This document shows, one piece after another, positions 1 through 9,099 of a stretch of DNA of 64,000 nucleotides. Origin of the DNA: Streptomyces coeruleorubidus (GTDB lineage Bacteria > Actinomycetota > Actinomycetes > Streptomycetales > Streptomycetaceae); the NCBI RefSeq assembly GCF_028885415.1, contig NZ_CP118527.1:2356001-2420000 (forward strand), read 5' to 3'. Made by a program: the position numbers and the translations under genes. Position 1 is the stretch's first letter. Each line of letters begins with the position of its first letter. The notes beneath the pieces were generated by a model that did not search any database, was not told the DNA's origin, and worked only from the letters and a program-made list of their open reading frames with translations.

Positions 1-493
1 CGCCGGTGTGGTCGATGACCACGACGGCCTCGGCGAAGGCGCCCAGCTCGATCACCTGGTGGCCGAAGGCGGTGCCGCCCTCGCCGTGCACCGCGATGCG
101 GATCGGCTCGGTGAGGACGGTCTCCTTCGGGACGGTCACGACCGAGGCCTTCTCGAAGGCGGAGTAGGCCTGGGCGGCGACGCGGTCCACCGGGGTGCCC
201 GCCTTGCCGAGCCGCGCGTCGTCGCGGCCGACGGTCTCGACGGTGACGCCCTCGGGGGCCTGGACGTCGACCTTCACGCCGTTGCCGTCGGCCACGGCGG
301 TGCCGTCGTGCAGCCCGCGCAGGCGCTCCAGCGGGGTGAACCGCCACTCCTCCTCACGGCCGTGCGGAACGGGGAAGTCCGCGACGTCGAAGGAGGGGGG
401 CGCGCTCATGCGGGTGGCGACGGTCGACTCGGCCGCCACCGCGATCGAGCCGGTGGTGGTGGAGCCCACCGGGATGTTCTGAGCCTCAGCCAT
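1..493 (-). CDS. sufD: SufD, Fe-S cluster assembly protein (partial)
   Basis: Only the N-terminal ~164 codons are inside the window; the rest lies beyond position 1. The ATG is at 493, beginning MAEAQNIPVGSTTTG. The visible part carries the SufD-type segment 'HGREEEWRFTPLERLRGL' followed by the start of the beta-helix region. SufD pairs with SufB and SufC as the SufBC2D scaffold that builds Fe-S clusters in the cytosol. It lies 56 bp downstream of sufB on the same strand, so it is probably cotranscribed with sufR-sufB. The identity follows from both sequence and operon position. The C-terminal half, with the conserved cluster-assembly residues, cannot be assessed. Confidence 0.9.
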   Translation of the reverse strand, partial: MAEAQNIPVGSTTTGSIAVAAESTVATRMSAPPSFDVADFPVPHGREEEWRFTPLERLRGLHDGTAVADGNGVKVDVQAPEGVTVETVGRDDARLGKAGTPVDRVAAQAYSAFEKASVVTVPKETVLTEPIRIAVHGEGGTAFGHQVIELGAFAEAVVVIDHTG

Positions 494-549
494 GGCTGTC
501 GTAGTGCTCGCTTTCCGTTACGTAAGGGCTTGATGGGACTGCGGCCGGA

Positions 550-1971
550 TCAGCCGACCGCGCCTTCCATCTGCAGCTCGATCAGCCGGTTGAGCTCCAG
601 GGCGTACTCCATGGGGAGCTCCTTGGCGATGGGCTCGACGAAGCCGCGCACGATCATCGCCATCGCCTCGAACTCACTCAGACCGCGGCTCATCAGGTAG
701 AAGAGCTGGTCCTCGGAGACCTTGGAGACGGTGGCCTCGTGGCCCATGGACACGTCGTCCTCGCGGACGTCCACGTAGGGGTAGGTGTCCGAGCGGGAGA
801 TCGTGTCGACCAGCAGCGCGTCACAGAGCACGTTCGACTTGGAGCCCGCGGCGCCCTCGCCGATCTCGATCAGACCGCGGTAGGACGTACGGCCGCCACC
901 GCGCGCGACGGACTTCGACACGATGTTGGACGACGTGTTCGGTGCCATGTGGACCATCTTGGCGCCCGCGTCCTGGTGCTGGCCCTCGCCGGCGAAGGCG
1001 ATGGACAGCGTCTCGCCCTTGGCGTGCTCGCCCATCAGGTAGACGGCCGGGTACTTCATCGTCACCTTGGAGCCGATGTTGCCGTCGACCCACTCCATGG
1101 TCGCGCCCTCGTAGGCCACGGCGCGCTTGGTGACCAGGTTGTAGACGTTGTTCGACCAGTTCTGGATGGTCGTGTAGCGGCAGCGGGCGTTCTTCTTGAC
1201 GATGATCTCGACGACCGCGGAGTGCAGCGAGTCCGACTTGTAGATCGGGGCGGTGCAGCCCTCGACGTAGTGCACGTAGGCACCCTCGTCGACGATGATC
1301 AGGGTCCGCTCGAACTGGCCCATGTTCTCCGTGTTGATGCGGAAGTAGGCCTGGAGCGGGATCTCCACGTGGACGCCCGGCGGCACGTAGATGAAGGAGC
1401 CGCCCGACCACACGGCGGAGTTCAGCGACGCGAACTTGTTGTCGCCGACGGGGATGACGGTCCCGAAGTACTCCTTGAAGAGCTCCGGGTGCTCCTTCAG
1501 GGCCGTGTCGGTGTCGAGGAAGATGACGCCCTGCTCCTCCAGGTCCTCGCGGATCTGGTGGTAGACGACCTCCGACTCGTACTGCGCGGCGACGCCGGCG
1601 ACGAGGCGGTTCTTCTCGGCCTCGGGGATGCCCAGCTTGTCGTACGTGTTCTTGATGTCCTCGGGCAGGTCCTCCCAGGAGGCCGCCTGCTTCTCCGTGG
1701 AGCGCACGAAGTACTTGATGTTGTCGAAGTCGATCCCCGACAGGTCCGAGCCCCAGTTCGGCATGGGCTTCTTCTCGAACAGGCGCAGGCCCTTGAGACG
1801 GAGCTTGGTCATCCACTCCGGCTCGTTCTTCTTGGCGGAGATGTCGCGGACGACGTCCTCGTTGATGCCGCGCTTGGCAGAGGCGCCGGCCGTGTCGGAG
1901 TCGGCCCAGCCGTATTCGTACTTGCCCAGGCCCTCGAGCTCGGGGTGGGCAGTCTCCGTGGGGAGAGTCAT
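550..1971 (-). CDS. sufB: SufB, Fe-S cluster scaffold protein
   Basis: This 473-residue protein ([22 protein letters not shown]...) matches SufB in full length and order. It has the '[13 protein letters not shown]' N-terminal helix, the '[27 protein letters not shown]' type core (split here for length), the 'HYVEGCTAP' cysteine motif and a conserved Cys near residue 383 in '[11 protein letters not shown]'. Family knowledge: SufB forms the SufBC2D complex and accepts sulfur from SufS/SufU-type donors. The ATG at 1971 has a good GGGAGGA ribosome-binding site and overlaps the sufR stop as ATGA, so translation is probably coupled to the regulator. An upstream in-frame extension lies in sufR and is ignored. 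Confidence 0.97.
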   Translation of the reverse strand: MTLPTETAHPELEGLGKYEYGWADSDTAGASAKRGINEDVVRDISAKKNEPEWMTKLRLKGLRLFEKKPMPNWGSDLSGIDFDNIKYFVRSTEKQAASWEDLPEDIKNTYDKLGIPEAEKNRLVAGVAAQYESEVVYHQIREDLEEQGVIFLDTDTALKEHPELFKEYFGTVIPVGDNKFASLNSAVWSGGSFIYVPPGVHVEIPLQAYFRINTENMGQFERTLIIVDEGAYVHYVEGCTAPIYKSDSLHSAVVEIIVKKNARCRYTTIQNWSNNVYNLVTKRAVAYEGATMEWVDGNIGSKVTMKYPAVYLMGEHAKGETLSIAFAGEGQHQDAGAKMVHMAPNTSSNIVSKSVARGGGRTSYRGLIEIGEGAAGSKSNVLCDALLVDTISRSDTYPYVDVREDDVSMGHEATVSKVSEDQLFYLMSRGLSEFEAMAMIVRGFVEPIAKELPMEYALELNRLIELQMEGAVG

Positions 1972-2711
1972 GCGGGGTTCCTCCCGGCCGTGCTTGCAGA
2001 TGCGTTGTGGGAAATCTTGGGGATGAACGTCGTGCAGACGCCGTCGCCGTGCGCGATGGTGGCGAGCCGCTGTACGTGCGTACCGAGCAGCTCGGCGAAA
2101 AATTCCGTCTCCGCCTCGCACAGTTGCGGGAACTGCTCGGCGACGTGGGCGACCGGGCAGTGGTGCTGGCAGAGCTGCTCACCCTTCTGAGGGTGGGGCG
2201 CACTGCGCGCCGTAGCAGCGTACCCGTCCGCGCTCAGCGCCTTGGCCAGCGCTTGTGTCCGCTGCTCGGGCGCGGCGGCCTCGACCGCCTCGCGGTACGC
2301 GCCCGCCTGCGCGGCGATCCTGGCGCGGGCGAACGCGGCGATCGCCTCGCTCCCGCCCTCGCGGTCGGCGATCCAGCGCAGCGCGTCCGCCGCGAGCTTG
2401 TCGTACGACTGGTCGAAGGCGTCCCGCCCGCAGTCGGTCAGGGCGAACACCTTGGCCGGCCGGCCGCGGGTGCGCGCGCCGTAGACCCGCTGCTCGCGTG
2501 CCTCCACGACACCGTCGCCCGCGAGGGCGTCGAGGTGCCGGCGTACGGCCGCCTGGGTGAGGCCCAGCCGCTCGGCGAGTTCGGCGACGGTCGACGGGCC
2601 ATGGTCCAGGATGGACCGCGCGACTCGGTTGCGGGTGGACCGCTCCCCGGTCGCGAGCTCCTCCTGAGGGGCCCCCGTGGGGGTCTCCCGAGCCTGGCCG
2701 ACGTTTTTCAC
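1968..2711 (-). CDS. sufR: SufR-type Fe-S sensing transcriptional repressor
   Basis: The protein is 247 residues from the GTG at 2711. An N-terminal winged helix-turn-helix (about residues 30-75, '[20 protein letters not shown]') precedes a helical sensor region with four cysteines at about 181, 185, 198 and 226 ('QLCQHHCP', 'PQLCEAE', 'GDGVC'). This is the arrangement expected for a [4Fe-4S] ligating SufR. It heads the suf operon and its stop overlaps sufB by ATGA, as expected for an autoregulated first gene. The start was chosen because a promoter and palindromic operator abut GTG 2711 (see that entry) with no Shine-Dalgarno, suggesting a leaderless mRNA. An in-frame GTG at 2783 would add 24 residues but runs through the promoter. 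Confidence 0.9.
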   Translation of the reverse strand: MKNVGQARETPTGAPQEELATGERSTRNRVARSILDHGPSTVAELAERLGLTQAAVRRHLDALAGDGVVEAREQRVYGARTRGRPAKVFALTDCGRDAFDQSYDKLAADALRWIADREGGSEAIAAFARARIAAQAGAYREAVEAAAPEQRTQALAKALSADGYAATARSAPHPQKGEQLCQHHCPVAHVAEQFPQLCEAETEFFAELLGTHVQRLATIAHGDGVCTTFIPKISHNASASTAGRNPA

Positions 2712-2747
2712 AACGCCATTGTTGCGTAATTCATCAGGGCCGGGCAA
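2711..2747 (-). promoter_or_regulatory. sufR promoter with overlapping CAAC-N6-GTTG operator
   Basis: Reading the minus strand, TTGCCC (2747-2742), an 18-bp spacer and AACAAT (2723-2718) form a plausible vegetative promoter. Its predicted transcription start falls on the G of the sufR GTG at 2711. A perfect CAAC-N6-GTTG palindrome occupies 2711-2724 and covers the -10 element, so a protein bound there would block RNA polymerase. I recall this same motif being described as the SufR site in another Streptomyces, which should be checked. The spacing and palindrome are seen directly; the function is inferred. Confidence 0.7.
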
Positions 2748-2783
2748 GCCGCGTCCGGCCGCACCGAAGGTGCCCTGCGTCAC

Positions 2784-2802
2784 TTAGGTAAACCTAAGGT
2801 GA
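2784..2802. promoter_or_regulatory. Iron-box-like palindrome upstream of suf operon
   Basis: TTAGGTAAACCTAA (2784-2797) is a perfect inverted repeat with a 2-bp centre. Read on the minus strand, the 19-mer TCACCTTAGGTTTACCTAA matches the IdeR/DmdR iron-box consensus TTAGGTTAGGCTAACCTAA at 14 of 19 positions. It sits about 75 bp upstream of the sufR promoter and about 70 bp upstream of the divergent acetyltransferase gene, so it could act on either. Regulation by iron is an inference. Confidence 0.4.
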
Positions 2803-2872
2803 CCTGCGGAAACGATCTCTGATCGATCAAACCGCTGGCATGCCGAAGCCGCTTCGGGGACACTCCCGAACC

Positions 2873-3685
2873 ATGTCCACACCCCCTCCGACCGGCCCTC
2901 TTGTCACCCGGGACACACTGCGCACGCAGCTGTGCGAACTGGGCGTGCGCCCCGGCGAGACCCTCCTCGCGCACTCCTCGCTCAGCTCCCTCGGCTGGGT
3001 CAACGGCGGCGCCGTCGCGGTCGTGCACGGACTGCTCGACGCGCTCGGCCCTCAGGGCACGCTGGTGGTTCCGACGCAGACCGGCGACCTCTCCGACCCG
3101 GCGCTGTGGGGCAACCCGCCCGTACCCCCGGACTGGTGGGAGACCATCCGCGCCACGATGCCCGCCTACGATCCCCGGATCACGCCCGCGCGCGGGGTCG
3201 GCGTCGTCCCGGAGACCGTGCGCACCTGGCCCGGCGCGCTGCGCAGCGCGCATCCGCAGACCTCGTTCGCGGCGATCGGCCCGCGCGCGGCGGAGGTGGT
3301 CGAGGGCCACGCACCCGACTGCCGGCTCGGCGAGCGCAGCCCGCTCGCGAAACTGGAGGCCATGGGCGCCCGGGTCCTGCTGCTCGGCGCCGGCTACGCC
3401 TCCTGCACCGGCTTCCACCTCGCCGAGTACCGGATACCGTCCCCGCGCGTCGCCGTGGGCCGGCCGGGTCCCGAGGGCTGGGAGACCGTGACCGAGGTGT
3501 CGATCAGCTCGGACCGGTTCGACGAGCTGGGATACGACTTCGAGCGGGACTGTCCCGTCGTGCGCGGAAAGGTGGGGGCGGCCGAGGCGCGGCTGTTCCC
3601 GGTGGCGGACGCCGTCGCCTACGCCGAGCGGTGGCTGGCGGTCCACCGGCCCCGTGAGGAGGAGTTCCTGCACCCGCCGGTCTGA
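2873..3685 (+). CDS. AAC(3)-family aminoglycoside N-acetyltransferase homologue
   Basis: This is a 270-residue protein of the antibiotic_NAT / AAC(3) family, which transfers acetyl from acetyl-CoA to an amino group. Typical blocks are visible: '[16 protein letters not shown]' near the N-terminus, '[15 protein letters not shown]', '[19 protein letters not shown]', '[11 protein letters not shown]', '[20 protein letters not shown]' and 'HLAEYR'. The length fits the family. ATG 2873 is used; an in-frame ATG at 2840 adds 11 unlike residues. No strong Shine-Dalgarno is visible. It is divergent from sufR and stands alone before an ABC exporter. Chromosomal homologues may act on other amine substrates, so resistance cannot be claimed from sequence. 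Confidence 0.85.
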   Translation: MSTPPPTGPLVTRDTLRTQLCELGVRPGETLLAHSSLSSLGWVNGGAVAVVHGLLDALGPQGTLVVPTQTGDLSDPALWGNPPVPPDWWETIRATMPAYDPRITPARGVGVVPETVRTWPGALRSAHPQTSFAAIGPRAAEVVEGHAPDCRLGERSPLAKLEAMGARVLLLGAGYASCTGFHLAEYRIPSPRVAVGRPGPEGWETVTEVSISSDRFDELGYDFERDCPVVRGKVGAAEARLFPVADAVAYAERWLAVHRPREEEFLHPPV

Positions 3686-3716
3686 CCTCACGCGCACGTA
3701 CCTAGACTCTGGACCC

Positions 3717-4640
3717 ATGCGAAGTGAGCCCGTGGTCCAGGTCCAGGCCCTGGTGAAGCGGTACGGCACGAAGACCGCGGTGGACGGGCTCGACCTGGTG
3801 GCCCGGGAGGGTGTGACCGCCGTGCTCGGCCCCAACGGGGCGGGCAAGACGACCACGGTCGAGACCTGCGAGGGGTACCGGAAGCCGGACTCCGGCACGG
3901 TGCGCGTCCTGGGCCTCGACCCGGTCGGACAGTCCCGGGACCTGCGGCCCCGCATCGGCGTGATGCTCCAGTCCGGCGGCGTCTACTCGGGCTCCCGCGC
4001 CGACGAGATGCTCCGCCACGTGGCCAAGCTGCACGCCCACCCCCTGGACGTGGACGCGCTCATCGAGCGCCTGGGGCTCGGCTCCTGCGGCCGTACGACG
4101 TACCGGCGGCTGTCGGGCGGGCAGCAGCAGCGGCTCGCGCTGGCGATGGCCGTGGTGGGCCGCCCCGAGCTGGTCTTCCTCGACGAGCCGACCGCCGGGC
4201 TCGACCCGCAGGCCCGCCGCGCCACCTGGGACCTGGTCCGGGACCTGCGCGCCGACGGCGTCTCCGTGATCCTCACCACGCACTACATGGACGAGGCCGA
4301 GCAGCTCGCCGACGACGTGGCGATCATCGACGCCGGCCGGGTCATCGCCCAGGGTTCCCCGGAGGAGCTGTGTCGCGGCGGCGCCGAGAACACCCTCCGC
4401 TTCTCCGGCCGCCCCGGGCTGGACGTCGGCTCGCTGCTGAAGGCCCTGCCAGCCGACTGCTCGGCCGCCGAGCTGACGCCGGGTTCGTACCGGGTCGTCG
4501 GCAAGGTCGACCCGCAACTGCTCGCGACGGTCACCTCCTGGTGCGCCCAGCACGGCGTGATGCCGGAGAAGATCTCGGTGGAGCGGCACACCCTGGAGGA
4601 CGTCTTCTTGGAGCTCACGGGTAAGGAGCTGCGTTCGTGA
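3717..4640 (+). CDS. ABC-2 type exporter ATP-binding protein
   Basis: This 307-residue ATPase has Walker A 'GPNGAGKTT' (about residue 40), the signature 'LSGGQQQRLALAM' and Walker B 'LVFLDEPTAGLD', followed by a C-terminal extension typical of drug/lipid exporter (DrrA/CcmA-like) ATPases ending 'LEDVFLELTG'. It overlaps the permease gene by 4 bp (GTGA), so the two form a transporter. ATG 3717 is preceded by TAGACT at 3703-3708, placed so the mRNA would be nearly leaderless; no Shine-Dalgarno is seen. In mycobacteria a similar exporter pair lies between suf and the heme A genes, as here. The substrate is unknown. Confidence 0.92.
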   Translation: MRSEPVVQVQALVKRYGTKTAVDGLDLVAREGVTAVLGPNGAGKTTTVETCEGYRKPDSGTVRVLGLDPVGQSRDLRPRIGVMLQSGGVYSGSRADEMLRHVAKLHAHPLDVDALIERLGLGSCGRTTYRRLSGGQQQRLALAMAVVGRPELVFLDEPTAGLDPQARRATWDLVRDLRADGVSVILTTHYMDEAEQLADDVAIIDAGRVIAQGSPEELCRGGAENTLRFSGRPGLDVGSLLKALPADCSAAELTPGSYRVVGKVDPQLLATVTSWCAQHGVMPEKISVERHTLEDVFLELTGKELRS

Positions 4641-5407
4641 CCGCCACCGGCACCTATGCGCCGAAGCCGGGGGCCGCGCCCCTGACCCGCATGATCGCGG
4701 CCCAGGCCGCGTTCGAGACGAAGATGCTGCTGCGCAACGGCGAGCAGCTGCTGCTCACCGTCGTCATCCCGACCCTGCTCCTGGTGCTCTTCAGCACCGT
4801 GGACATCGTCGACACGGGCGCCGGCGAGGCCGTCGACTTCCTCGCCCCCGGCATCCTCGCGCTCGCGGTGATGTCGACGGCGTTCACCGGGCAGGCGATC
4901 GCGACCGGCTTCGAGCGCCGCTACGGCGTCCTGAAGCGGCTCGCCTCCTCGCCCCTGCCGCGCTGGGGCCTGATGACCGCCAAGACGCTGTCCGTGCTGG
5001 TCACCGAGGTGCTCCAGGTGATCCTGCTGACGGTGATCGCCTTCGCCCTCGGTTGGTCGCCGCAGGGCAACCCGTTCGCCGTGCTGCTGCTCCTGGTCCT
5101 CGGTACGGCGGCCTTCTCGGGCCTCGGCCTGCTGATGGCCGGGACGCTGAAGGCCGAGGCGACGCTCGCCGCCGCCAACCTGGTGTTCCTGCTGCTGCTC
5201 GTCGGCGGCGGGGTCATCGTGCCGCTCGACAAGTTCCCCGCCGCCGCGCAGGACGTGCTCGGCCTGCTGCCCATCTCCGCCCTGTCCGACGGCCTGCGGG
5301 ACGTGCTCCGGCACGGGGCCGGGATGCCCTGGGCCGACCTGGGGATCCTGGGCGTCTGGGCGGTCGTGGGGCTGGCGGCCGCCGGACGGTTCTTCCGCTG
5401 GGAGTAA
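4637..5407 (+). CDS. ABC-2 type exporter permease
   Basis: This 256-residue membrane protein has about six hydrophobic segments, beginning with 'LLLTVVIPTLLLVLF' and including 'AVLLLLVLGTAAFSGLGLLMAG' (shortened here) and 'LVFLLLLVGGGVIVPL'. The order and length match ABC-2 permeases, with the conserved 'FAPG'-type stretch appearing as 'FLAPGILALAVMSTAF'. It starts at GTG 4637 inside the stop of the ATPase gene. Partnered with that ATPase, it would form an inner-membrane exporter. Its position just upstream of ctaA resembles the mycobacterial arrangement, which suggests, without proof, a link to respiratory-chain or heme-related biogenesis. Confidence 0.9.
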   Translation: MTATGTYAPKPGAAPLTRMIAAQAAFETKMLLRNGEQLLLTVVIPTLLLVLFSTVDIVDTGAGEAVDFLAPGILALAVMSTAFTGQAIATGFERRYGVLKRLASSPLPRWGLMTAKTLSVLVTEVLQVILLTVIAFALGWSPQGNPFAVLLLLVLGTAAFSGLGLLMAGTLKAEATLAAANLVFLLLLVGGGVIVPLDKFPAAAQDVLGLLPISALSDGLRDVLRHGAGMPWADLGILGVWAVVGLAAAGRFFRWE

Positions 5408-5434
5408 AGGCCCACGACGGCTGGGAGAAGGCCC

Positions 5435-6484
5435 ATGACGGACCCTCGTGAAAGCGTGCACAAGCGGCGTCCTACGATGGGTCGCGTGCCACAAGTGACC
5501 CCCGCCGACGCCAGGGCGGCCCTGCGCAACCCCCTCGCCTTCATCGCCGAGCGCTGGACCCCGGAACCCCGGACGGTCCAGCGCGCGGCCCTCTCCGCGA
5601 TCGTGATGTCGGTGCTCATCGTCGTCACCGGCGGAGCCGTACGGCTGACCGGCTCGGGCCTCGGCTGCCCGACCTGGCCCAAGTGCACCGCGGACTCGCT
5701 CACCGCGACCAGCGCGATGGGCGTCCACGGCGCCATCGAGTTCGGCAACCGCATGCTGACGTACGTGCTGTGCGCCGCCGTCGGCTGGGCGATCATCGCC
5801 GCGCGCTCCCAGAAGCCGTACCGGCGGGGCCTGACCCGGCTCGGCTGGGCGCAGTTCTGGATCGTGATGAGCAACGCGGTGCTCGGCGGCATCGTGGTGC
5901 TGGTCGGTCTCAACCCGTACACGGTCGCGGCCCACTTCGTGGCGACGTCCGCGCTCATCGCGGTGGCCACGGTGATGTGGCAGCGCACCCGCGAGGGCGA
6001 CGCGCCGCCGCGCCCGCTGGTCGGCAAGGCCGTGCAGCAGCTGGTGTGGTTCCTGGTCGCGGCCGCCGTGCTGCTCATCCTGGTCGGCACGGTGGTCACC
6101 GGCGCGGGCCCGCACGCCGGCGACTCCAGCGAGGTCGAGCGGATGCCGGTCGACTGGGAGACGGTGAGCAAGCTGCACGCCGTGCTGGCGTGGATCGTGG
6201 TGACACTGACGTTCGCCCTGTGGTTCGTCCTCAAGGCGGTCGACGCGCCGCGCGGCCCGCTGAACCGCACCCGCGAACTGTTCCTGATCCTGCTCGCGCA
6301 GGGCGTCATCGGCTACGTCCAGTACTTCACGGACCTGCCCGAGGTCCTGGTCGGCCTGCACATGTTCGGCTCGGCCGTGATGTGGATCTGGGTGCTGCGG
6401 GTGGTGCTGTCGTTGCGTGAACGGCCGGAGGTCGTGGCCGACGTGCCCGGTCCCGCTCCCGAGGCAACCCTGACCAAGGCCTAG
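5435..6484 (+). CDS. ctaA: Heme A synthase CtaA
   Basis: CtaA oxidises the C8 methyl of heme O to a formyl group for aa3-type cytochrome oxidase. The protein has eight hydrophobic segments and the hallmark 'GGAVRLTGSGLGCPTWPKC' after helix 1. Conserved histidines fall in 'GVHGAIEFGNRML', 'VAAHFVATSAL', 'KLHAVLAWIVV' and 'VGLHMFGSAVMW'. Three starts are possible: ATG 5435 (349 aa), ATG 5477 and GTG 5486. TACGAT at 5473-5478 is spaced as a -10 element for a near-leaderless mRNA starting at GTG 5486 (332 aa), so the true protein may be shorter. The partner ctaB lies nearby in opposite orientation. Confidence 0.93.
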   Translation: MTDPRESVHKRRPTMGRVPQVTPADARAALRNPLAFIAERWTPEPRTVQRAALSAIVMSVLIVVTGGAVRLTGSGLGCPTWPKCTADSLTATSAMGVHGAIEFGNRMLTYVLCAAVGWAIIAARSQKPYRRGLTRLGWAQFWIVMSNAVLGGIVVLVGLNPYTVAAHFVATSALIAVATVMWQRTREGDAPPRPLVGKAVQQLVWFLVAAAVLLILVGTVVTGAGPHAGDSSEVERMPVDWETVSKLHAVLAWIVVTLTFALWFVLKAVDAPRGPLNRTRELFLILLAQGVIGYVQYFTDLPEVLVGLHMFGSAVMWIWVLRVVLSLRERPEVVADVPGPAPEATLTKA

Positions 6485-6503
6485 GAGCCACCCTGCCCGG
6501 GGT

Positions 6504-7610
6504 TCAGTCGAGCCCGTACACCCGGCGCGCGTTCCCCGACGCCAGCATCCCCGCCACCCGCTGCGCGTCGGCCAGGGACCACGCCCCCTCGGCGACCCAG
6601 GTGCCCAGCACCCGGCCGAGCGCCTCGCGGAACAGCCGGGCGCCCACCACGTGCAGCTCGGGCAGCCCCTGGGCGCCGGTGGAGAACAGGATCTTGCCGA
6701 ACGGGGCCAGCTCCAGGATCTCGGCGAGGATGGTCGCGGCGCGGGCGCCGGTGCGTACCAGGGCGGCGCCGGAGTCCACGTAGACGTGCGGGAAGACACC
6801 GGCCAGGTGGGCGGCGTGCCGGTGGTACGGGTAGCCGTGCAGCAGGACGAGGTCCGTGCCGAGACCGGCCGTGGCCCGTACGAAGTCCGTCAGCAGCACC
6901 GGATCCGTACGGTCGATCCGCAGGTCCGGCGCGCCGAGCCCCGAGTGCAGCTGGAGCGGCAGCCCCGAGGCGACGGCGCTCCACAGCAGGTGCCGCAGCA
7001 GCACGGGATCGCTCAGCTCCCCGCCGACATCGCGCCCCGCGAGCCAGCGGGCGACCGCCCCCCGCACCTCTCCCGGCCCGGGCGGCTCCGGCGCGAGCGC
7101 GAGGCCGTGCCGTACGCCCGCGACCGAGGTGAAGGCGACGGCGTTCGCGGCGGCGGCGTGCACGGACTCGGCGAGGTTGGCGAGGAAGGACTCGACGGTT
7201 CCGGAGGTGTCGGCGACCTGCTCGGCGAGCAGTTCCAGGCGTACGATCTCGCGGGCCTCGGCGGCTCCGGCACAGGCCAGTTCGCCGGGTTCGGTCAGAT
7301 CACCGGGCAGGCCCGTGTCGACCAGGTACGTCGTGATGCCGCTGCCGCGCAGGAGCCGGCGGGCGGCCTCCAGGACGCCCAGTTCGCGGCGGCGGGCGAG
7401 GTAGCCGGCCGGTGCGCAGTGGGGCTCCAGGCCGAGCAGGGGCGGACACCAGCGTCTTACGGCGAAGCCGGTCTGGGTGTCGAAGAGGGTGGTGCCGGGG
7501 GCGGGTGGGCCCTCCGTGCGGGAGAGGTGGGCCTCGAAGGTGCCGAGGCCCAGCTCCGTGCGGAGTACTCCGTGGCAGTACTGGTCCACTAGGGACGGCG
7601 TTTCGATCAT
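6504..7610 (-). CDS. Amidohydrolase (TIM-barrel metal-dependent) family protein
   Basis: The 368-residue protein resembles amidohydrolase_2 / uronate-isomerase-like TIM-barrel enzymes. The N-terminus has 'LVDQYCHGVL', in which the usual HxH metal motif appears reduced. 'LPLQLHSGLGAPDLRI' and 'LVLLHGYPYHRHAAHLAGVFPHVYVD' (split in two for length) provide His residues, and 'GKILFSTGAQGLPELHV' holds the place usually taken by a catalytic Asp. In many relatives this last block reads 'S-D', so the T-G here may mean altered metal binding. It is monocistronic and converges with ctaA. The substrate cannot be inferred. Confidence 0.7.
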   Translation of the reverse strand: MIETPSLVDQYCHGVLRTELGLGTFEAHLSRTEGPPAPGTTLFDTQTGFAVRRWCPPLLGLEPHCAPAGYLARRRELGVLEAARRLLRGSGITTYLVDTGLPGDLTEPGELACAGAAEAREIVRLELLAEQVADTSGTVESFLANLAESVHAAAANAVAFTSVAGVRHGLALAPEPPGPGEVRGAVARWLAGRDVGGELSDPVLLRHLLWSAVASGLPLQLHSGLGAPDLRIDRTDPVLLTDFVRATAGLGTDLVLLHGYPYHRHAAHLAGVFPHVYVDSGAALVRTGARAATILAEILELAPFGKILFSTGAQGLPELHVVGARLFREALGRVLGTWVAEGAWSLADAQRVAGMLASGNARRVYGLD

Positions 7611-7720
7611 CCGGGCTCCCCGGTGTGGACCCTGTTGTTCCTAAGGGTCCTAACGGGTGAACCGGGCTGAGGTCGCGGTTCCGGGGTGGGGGGCCTGTCT
7701 TGTTCGGCGGGTGCGGGTCC

Positions 7721-7760
7721 GTTGTGGTTGCTCGCGCAGTTCCCCGCGCCCCTAAAAGGG
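7721..7760. repeat. Streptomyces intergenic repeat
   Basis: The segment ending CGCGCCCCTAAAAGGG and containing TTGCTCGCGCAGTTCCCC matches, from memory, a short repeat seen between many Streptomyces genes. It has a CCCCT/AGGGG-type inverted end and sits directly after the stop of the 110-residue minus-strand gene, so it may act as a terminator. A genome-wide count would confirm it. Confidence 0.55.
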
Positions 7761-8093
7761 TCAGTTGTTCTTAGGCCCGCCGACCTGGATCCCTGCCATG
7801 CGCGACCACTCGTAGCGGCCCGTCTTGACCTTCGCGGCGAATTCGCCGTCGAAGGACTCGTGGGTCGTGATGCCCGACTTCTCCACGGCCTTCTCGGCGA
7901 TCTCGTACGAGGGGGCCACCAGGTCGCCCCAGCCGCCGTCCTCGCCGACCAGGACGATGCGGGCGCCGCGTTCGCCGAGGTAGGCGACCTGGCCCTCGGC
8001 GCCGCCGTGGGCCTTGGAGAAGGAGCTGATCTGCTTGGCCAGCCGGGCCGCCTTGCGCTCGGCCTTCGGGTCTGCCTGCTGCGTCTCTGCCAT
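7761..8093 (-). CDS. Small conserved protein of unknown function
   Basis: This 110-residue protein is Lys/Ala/Glu-rich at the N-terminus ('ADPKAERKAARLAKQISSF', probably helical), followed by an alpha/beta-looking part ('GQVAYLGERGARIVLVGEDGGWG', in pieces) and a C-terminus ending 'GIQVGGPKNN'. There is no signal peptide, membrane segment or recognisable catalytic motif. I do not recognise a named family, though I believe similar proteins are common next to ctaB in streptomycetes. The start at ATG 8093 gives a clean reading frame with good codon bias. It lies 58 bp upstream of ctaB's 3' end and shares its strand. Function unknown. Confidence 0.75.
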   Translation of the reverse strand: MAETQQADPKAERKAARLAKQISSFSKAHGGAEGQVAYLGERGARIVLVGEDGGWGDLVAPSYEIAEKAVEKSGITTHESFDGEFAAKVKTGRYEWSRMAGIQVGGPKNN

Positions 8094-8151
8094 GACCAGG
8101 ATGCTACTCAGGAGTAGATCGACTGGCGAGAGCAGGCCCCTGTGACGTACG

Positions 8152-9099
8152 TCAGCGCAGGAACGGGTCGACCGCGACGGCCACGAACAACAGCGAGACG
8201 TAGGTGATCGACCAGTGGAACAGGCGCATCTCCTTCAGCTTCGCGCCCGTCACCTCCGCCTTCGCGCGGTTCTGCAGACCGTGCGCCTCCCAGAGCCAGA
8301 AGCCGCCCGCCAGCAGGGCGACCGACGTGTAGAACCAGCCGGTGTAGCCGAGCGGGGTCAGCAGGAGCGAGACGGCGACCATGACCCAGCTGTAGATCAC
8401 GATCTGCTTGGCGACGACCTTGTTGGAGGCGACCACCGGCAGCATCGGCACGCCCACGCGCGCGTAGTCCTCCTTGACCTTCATGGACAGCGGCCAGTAG
8501 TGCGGCGGCGTCCAGAAGAACATGACGAGGAAGAGAATGATCGGCGCCCACGACATGGAGTTCGTGACCGAGGACCAGCCGATCAGCACGGGCAGACAGC
8601 CCGCGATGCCGCCCCACACGATGTTCTGCGAGGTACGGCGCTTGAGGATCATCGTGTAGACGACGACGTAGAAGAGGAGCGCGCCGAGGGAGAGCCAGGC
8701 ACTCAGCCAGTTCACGGTGAGGCCGAACAGCAGCGTCGAGGCGATCGCCAGGGTGATGCCGAAGGCGAGGCACTCGCGCGGGCTGACCATGCCGGTGACC
8801 AGCGGCCGCTGCGAGGTGCGGTCCATCAGCGCGTCGATGTCGCGGTCGATGTACATGTTGAGCGCGTTGGCGCCGCCCGCGGACATGTAGCCGCCGACGC
8901 AGGTCAGCAGCACCAGCGTCAGGTCGGGCACGCCCTGCTGCGCCAGGAACATCACCGGGACGGTGGTGATGAGCAGCAGCTCGATGATCCGCGGCTTGGT
9001 GAGAGCCACGAACCCCTTGACACGGGCCCCGAACGGCCGGTGGGCCGGGCTCTGGTCCGTCCCGATCATCCCCGCTGGACGGGATTCAACGGCCGTCAC
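8152..9099 (-). CDS. ctaB: Protoheme IX farnesyltransferase (heme O synthase) CtaB
   Basis: CtaB adds a farnesyl group to heme B to give heme O, the step before CtaA. The 315-residue protein has the UbiA-type layout: '[20 protein letters not shown]', the Asp-rich motif '[15 protein letters not shown]', and further helices with '[20 protein letters not shown]' as the second conserved region. GTG 9099 is chosen, with AGGGG upstream, because residues upstream of it are unlike the family. It diverges from tkt. The 3' end at 8152 is 58 bp from the small conserved gene, so the two may be cotranscribed. Confidence 0.95.
   Translation of the reverse strand: MTAVESRPAGMIGTDQSPAHRPFGARVKGFVALTKPRIIELLLITTVPVMFLAQQGVPDLTLVLLTCVGGYMSAGGANALNMYIDRDIDALMDRTSQRPLVTGMVSPRECLAFGITLAIASTLLFGLTVNWLSAWLSLGALLFYVVVYTMILKRRTSQNIVWGGIAGCLPVLIGWSSVTNSMSWAPIILFLVMFFWTPPHYWPLSMKVKEDYARVGVPMLPVVASNKVVAKQIVIYSWVMVAVSLLLTPLGYTGWFYTSVALLAGGFWLWEAHGLQNRAKAEVTGAKLKEMRLFHWSITYVSLLFVAVAVDPFLR

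Noticed and set aside
2873..3685. Acquired antibiotic-resistance gene on a mobile element
   Set aside because: No transposase, integron or repeats nearby and base composition like the neighbours; it is probably a resident chromosomal AAC(3) homologue.
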